Of a stretch of 7,090 nt of DNA, positions 5,329 through 7,090 are shown piece after piece. Under the pieces are notes generated by a model. It made no database searches. It was not told the origin of the DNA and saw only the letters and a program-made list of their open reading frames with translations. Both the position numbers and the translations under genes were made by a program. The DNA is from an uncultured Clostridia bacterium. GTDB lineage: Bacteria; Bacillota; Clostridia; Oscillospirales; Ruminococcaceae. The DNA lies in NCBI GenBank assembly GCA_937871145.1, contig CALMXN010000111.1, forward strand, positions 1 to 7,090, written 5' to 3'. Each line of letters starts with the position of its first letter. Position 1 is the stretch's first letter.

Positions 5329-7090
5329 ATGTTAGATGTAATAATTAAGTACAACCCATACAAGGTTGTATCAACCATCACCGTTAATGGCGAAGAACCA
5401 AAACAAAATAGCAAACTAAATCAGTTTCTAAACCAAAGATTCCAATTGTGGGTTGATCAAGCTCCGTCTTTGCTTGCTGAAGAATACAACGATAACGAGT
5501 TTGACCTTACTTTCTTTGGTACAGAACTCGATTACCAAGACTTACTGGCTGCAATAAAAATTGCTGAAAAGAGCAATATTCACTTCAAAGCAAAAAAAAT
5601 GCCTGCAAAAGAATTTGGAGATAAAGAAAATGATATTCGTAATCTTTTTGAACGAGTACGAAAACTTCCTTTTGAAGAACTTCAATCCCCTGCTGTTTCA
5701 AATGCTTTTGAATTAGCCTTCAATGAGCTTTTGGAGGTTAATGTTGTTGCGACAATGAGTGCTGGTAAATCAACTTTAATCAACGCGTTGTTAGGCAGAA
5801 AGCTTATGCCCTCAAAGCAAGGGGCCTGTACAGCAACTATAACCAAAATTCAAGACGATGATGATGACACATTCAAAGCTACCGCTGTTGATGTAAATAA
5901 AACAGAAACTGAACATTACTCTGTGCTTGATTACAAGACAATGATGGCATTAAACAGAAATCCTGATGTAAGCGAAGTGCAAGTAAGTGGCAATATTCCA
6001 TTTGTTACTTCTGAAGAAGTATCATTGGTATTGATTGATACTCCTGGCCCAGATAACTCACGAGATAAGAAGCATGGATTAGTTACCGCAAAAGCCCTTG
6101 ACCAGTCCTCGAAAATGTTGGTACTCTTTGTTATGAACGGCGGTAAACTTCACGACGATGCGCAAGATGCTTTTTTAAGAAAAATAGCAAAAAGCATGAG
6201 CGTTGGTGGAAAGCAATCACGAGAAAGATTTATGTTCGTCATCAATAAATTAGACGCGTATGACGAGGAAGATGATGATATCGCCAACGAAACTATCCCT
6301 GATACGGTCAAATATTTAGAAGACATGGGGATTGAAAATCCAAATATCTTCCCAGCTGCTGCAGAACCAGCTCTTTTGATTCGCAGATACTTAAACACCC
6401 ATGATGATGTCGAAAAAGAAAAGCTTTTGAGAAAAATTAAACCTTTGGCAGAAAAGCTTATTGCTCAAGAGCAGCTACACTTAGAAACATATCCGCACTT
6501 AGTTCGTAGTTGTCAGACAAAAATTGATGATGAGTTAGAAATGGCAATTCAAAACAACGATATGTTAGGACAGGCCCTGATTCACAGTGGTATCCGTGGC
6601 ATTGAAGAAACAATTCGAATGTATGTCACAAAATATTGTCGCCCTGCAAAAATCACCAATGTTGTGAATACCTTCAAGCATGGTCTGGATAGTGCCGAAG
6701 CTTTTGAAACCACAAAGAAAGAAATTGCATCACGCCAGACCGAGCAAAAAGAACTAGAAACTAAAATTGATAAGCTGATGAAAAAGCTGACAAGTAAAGC
6801 CGAAAATGAAGCATTTAAGAAAAAAATTTCTACTCTTGAAATTACCACCAAGCTTACCAGTAATGTTGATACTTTGATTTTAGAAGTTGAGGAATCGTTG
6901 ACCAATTTCTTTTCTCAATGTCCAAGAGAAATGGAAGAAGATGATGCACTGGAATACATTGAAAAATTTTCCAAGTTGGCTTCGACGAAGCAAAATGAAT
7001 TCCAAGTATCTGTCAATCTTTTGTTGCATGATGATATTCAAGCCAAAAGTCAGAAATTACTTGATGAGTATATCAAGAAATTAGCTGCTT
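5329..7090 (+). CDS. Dynamin-like GTPase 2 of a tandem pair, with coiled-coil stalk region (3' end outside the window)
   Basis: The frame is open for 587 codons and runs off the right edge. Residues 1-110 form an N-terminal module (KYNPYKVVSTITVNG ... FDLTFFGTELDYQDLLAAI) with a mixed strand/helix look, found in my memory before the GTPase domain of some Bacillota dynamin-family proteins. The GTPase domain has G1 ATMSAGKST (141-149, again Ala for the first Gly). G2 is in GACTATITKI (165-174), G3 is DTPG (237-240) and G4 is a classical NKLD (306-309). The segment SGIRGIEETIRMYV (420-433) marks the change to the helical part. From about 455 to 520 a charged heptad-like stretch (FETTKKEIASRQTEQKELE onward) predicts a coiled coil, and further long helices follow. 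No transmembrane segment or paddle is seen up to residue 587. Its intact G4 and stalk make it the likelier force-generating partner of GTPase 1. Confidence 0.88.
   Translation, partial: MLDVIIKYNPYKVVSTITVNGEEPKQNSKLNQFLNQRFQLWVDQAPSLLAEEYNDNEFDLTFFGTELDYQDLLAAIKIAEKSNIHFKAKKMPAKEFGDKENDIRNLFERVRKLPFEELQSPAVSNAFELAFNELLEVNVVATMSAGKSTLINALLGRKLMPSKQGACTATITKIQDDDDDTFKATAVDVNKTETEHYSVLDYKTMMALNRNPDVSEVQVSGNIPFVTSEEVSLVLIDTPGPDNSRDKKHGLVTAKALDQSSKMLVLFVMNGGKLHDDAQDAFLRKIAKSMSVGGKQSRERFMFVINKLDAYDEEDDDIANETIPDTVKYLEDMGIENPNIFPAAAEPALLIRRYLNTHDDVEKEKLLRKIKPLAEKLIAQEQLHLETYPHLVRSCQTKIDDELEMAIQNNDMLGQALIHSGIRGIEETIRMYVTKYCRPAKITNVVNTFKHGLDSAEAFETTKKEIASRQTEQKELETKIDKLMKKLTSKAENEAFKKKISTLEITTKLTSNVDTLILEVEESLTNFFSQCPREMEEDDALEYIEKFSKLASTKQNEFQVSVNLLLHDDIQAKSQKLLDEYIKKLAA

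Noticed and set aside
5900..6905. Open frames on the minus strand inside GTPase 2 (6150-6398 and 6582-6905)
   Set aside because: They lie fully within the GTPase 2 frame, have no ribosome site, and encode Ser/Leu-rich peptides typical of antisense shadows.
1..7090. CRISPR array, tRNA, rRNA or replication-origin iterons
   Set aside because: No regularly spaced direct repeats, cloverleaf-like sequence or rRNA segments were seen by eye on either strand.

Overview
The window looks like an accessory segment of a low-GC Bacillota genome, most likely a gut-type Clostridia (Lachnospiraceae/Oscillospiraceae-like). The reasons are AT-rich sequence, strong AAGGAG-type ribosome sites, and small genes typical of Clostridia integrative conjugative elements (ICEs). 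These include a RepA-like RecA-fold ATPase, a protein with a sigma region 4-like helix-turn-helix, a DUF6550-like Pro-rich membrane protein and a Cro/CI-type regulator. The taxonomic placement is inference from gene style only.

Left part (1-2560, minus strand): a degraded ICE-type backbone. Position 1 starts inside what looks like the tip of an IS3-family insertion sequence. It abuts a RepA-like ATPase gene (about 31-559) that has lost its 3' end and carries two 1-base frameshifts. Upstream lie two intrinsic terminators, then a sigma-like HTH gene (738-1557) broken by one extra G, a promoter/inverted-repeat region and a third strong terminator. Next is a Pro-rich anchored protein (1682-2253) with one frameshift and one in-frame stop. 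It overlaps the only intact minus-strand gene, a small 108-aa protein (2234-2560).

Middle (2561-3936): a divergent intergenic region, then a 71-aa Cro/CI-type HTH protein and a 306-aa HTH-WYL regulator on the plus strand, each preceded by a consensus TATAAT box.

Right part (3955-7090, plus strand): two consecutive dynamin-like large GTPases. They are tightly coupled to each other (3-nt gap) and sit 18 nt after the WYL gene. The first (456 aa) ends just after its GTPase domain. The second has a different N-terminal module, a GTPase domain and a long helical/coiled-coil C-terminal region, and runs off the window. WYL regulators and paired dynamin-like GTPases are both recurrent parts of phage-defence loci, and Eleos (LeoA/LeoBC) is the closest named system I can think of. 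The likeliest reading is a WYL-controlled two-GTPase defence or membrane-stress module carried as cargo in a decaying mobile element. All plus-strand genes are intact while most minus-strand backbone genes are broken, which fits cargo kept by selection. The alternative for the lesions is uncorrected sequencing error.
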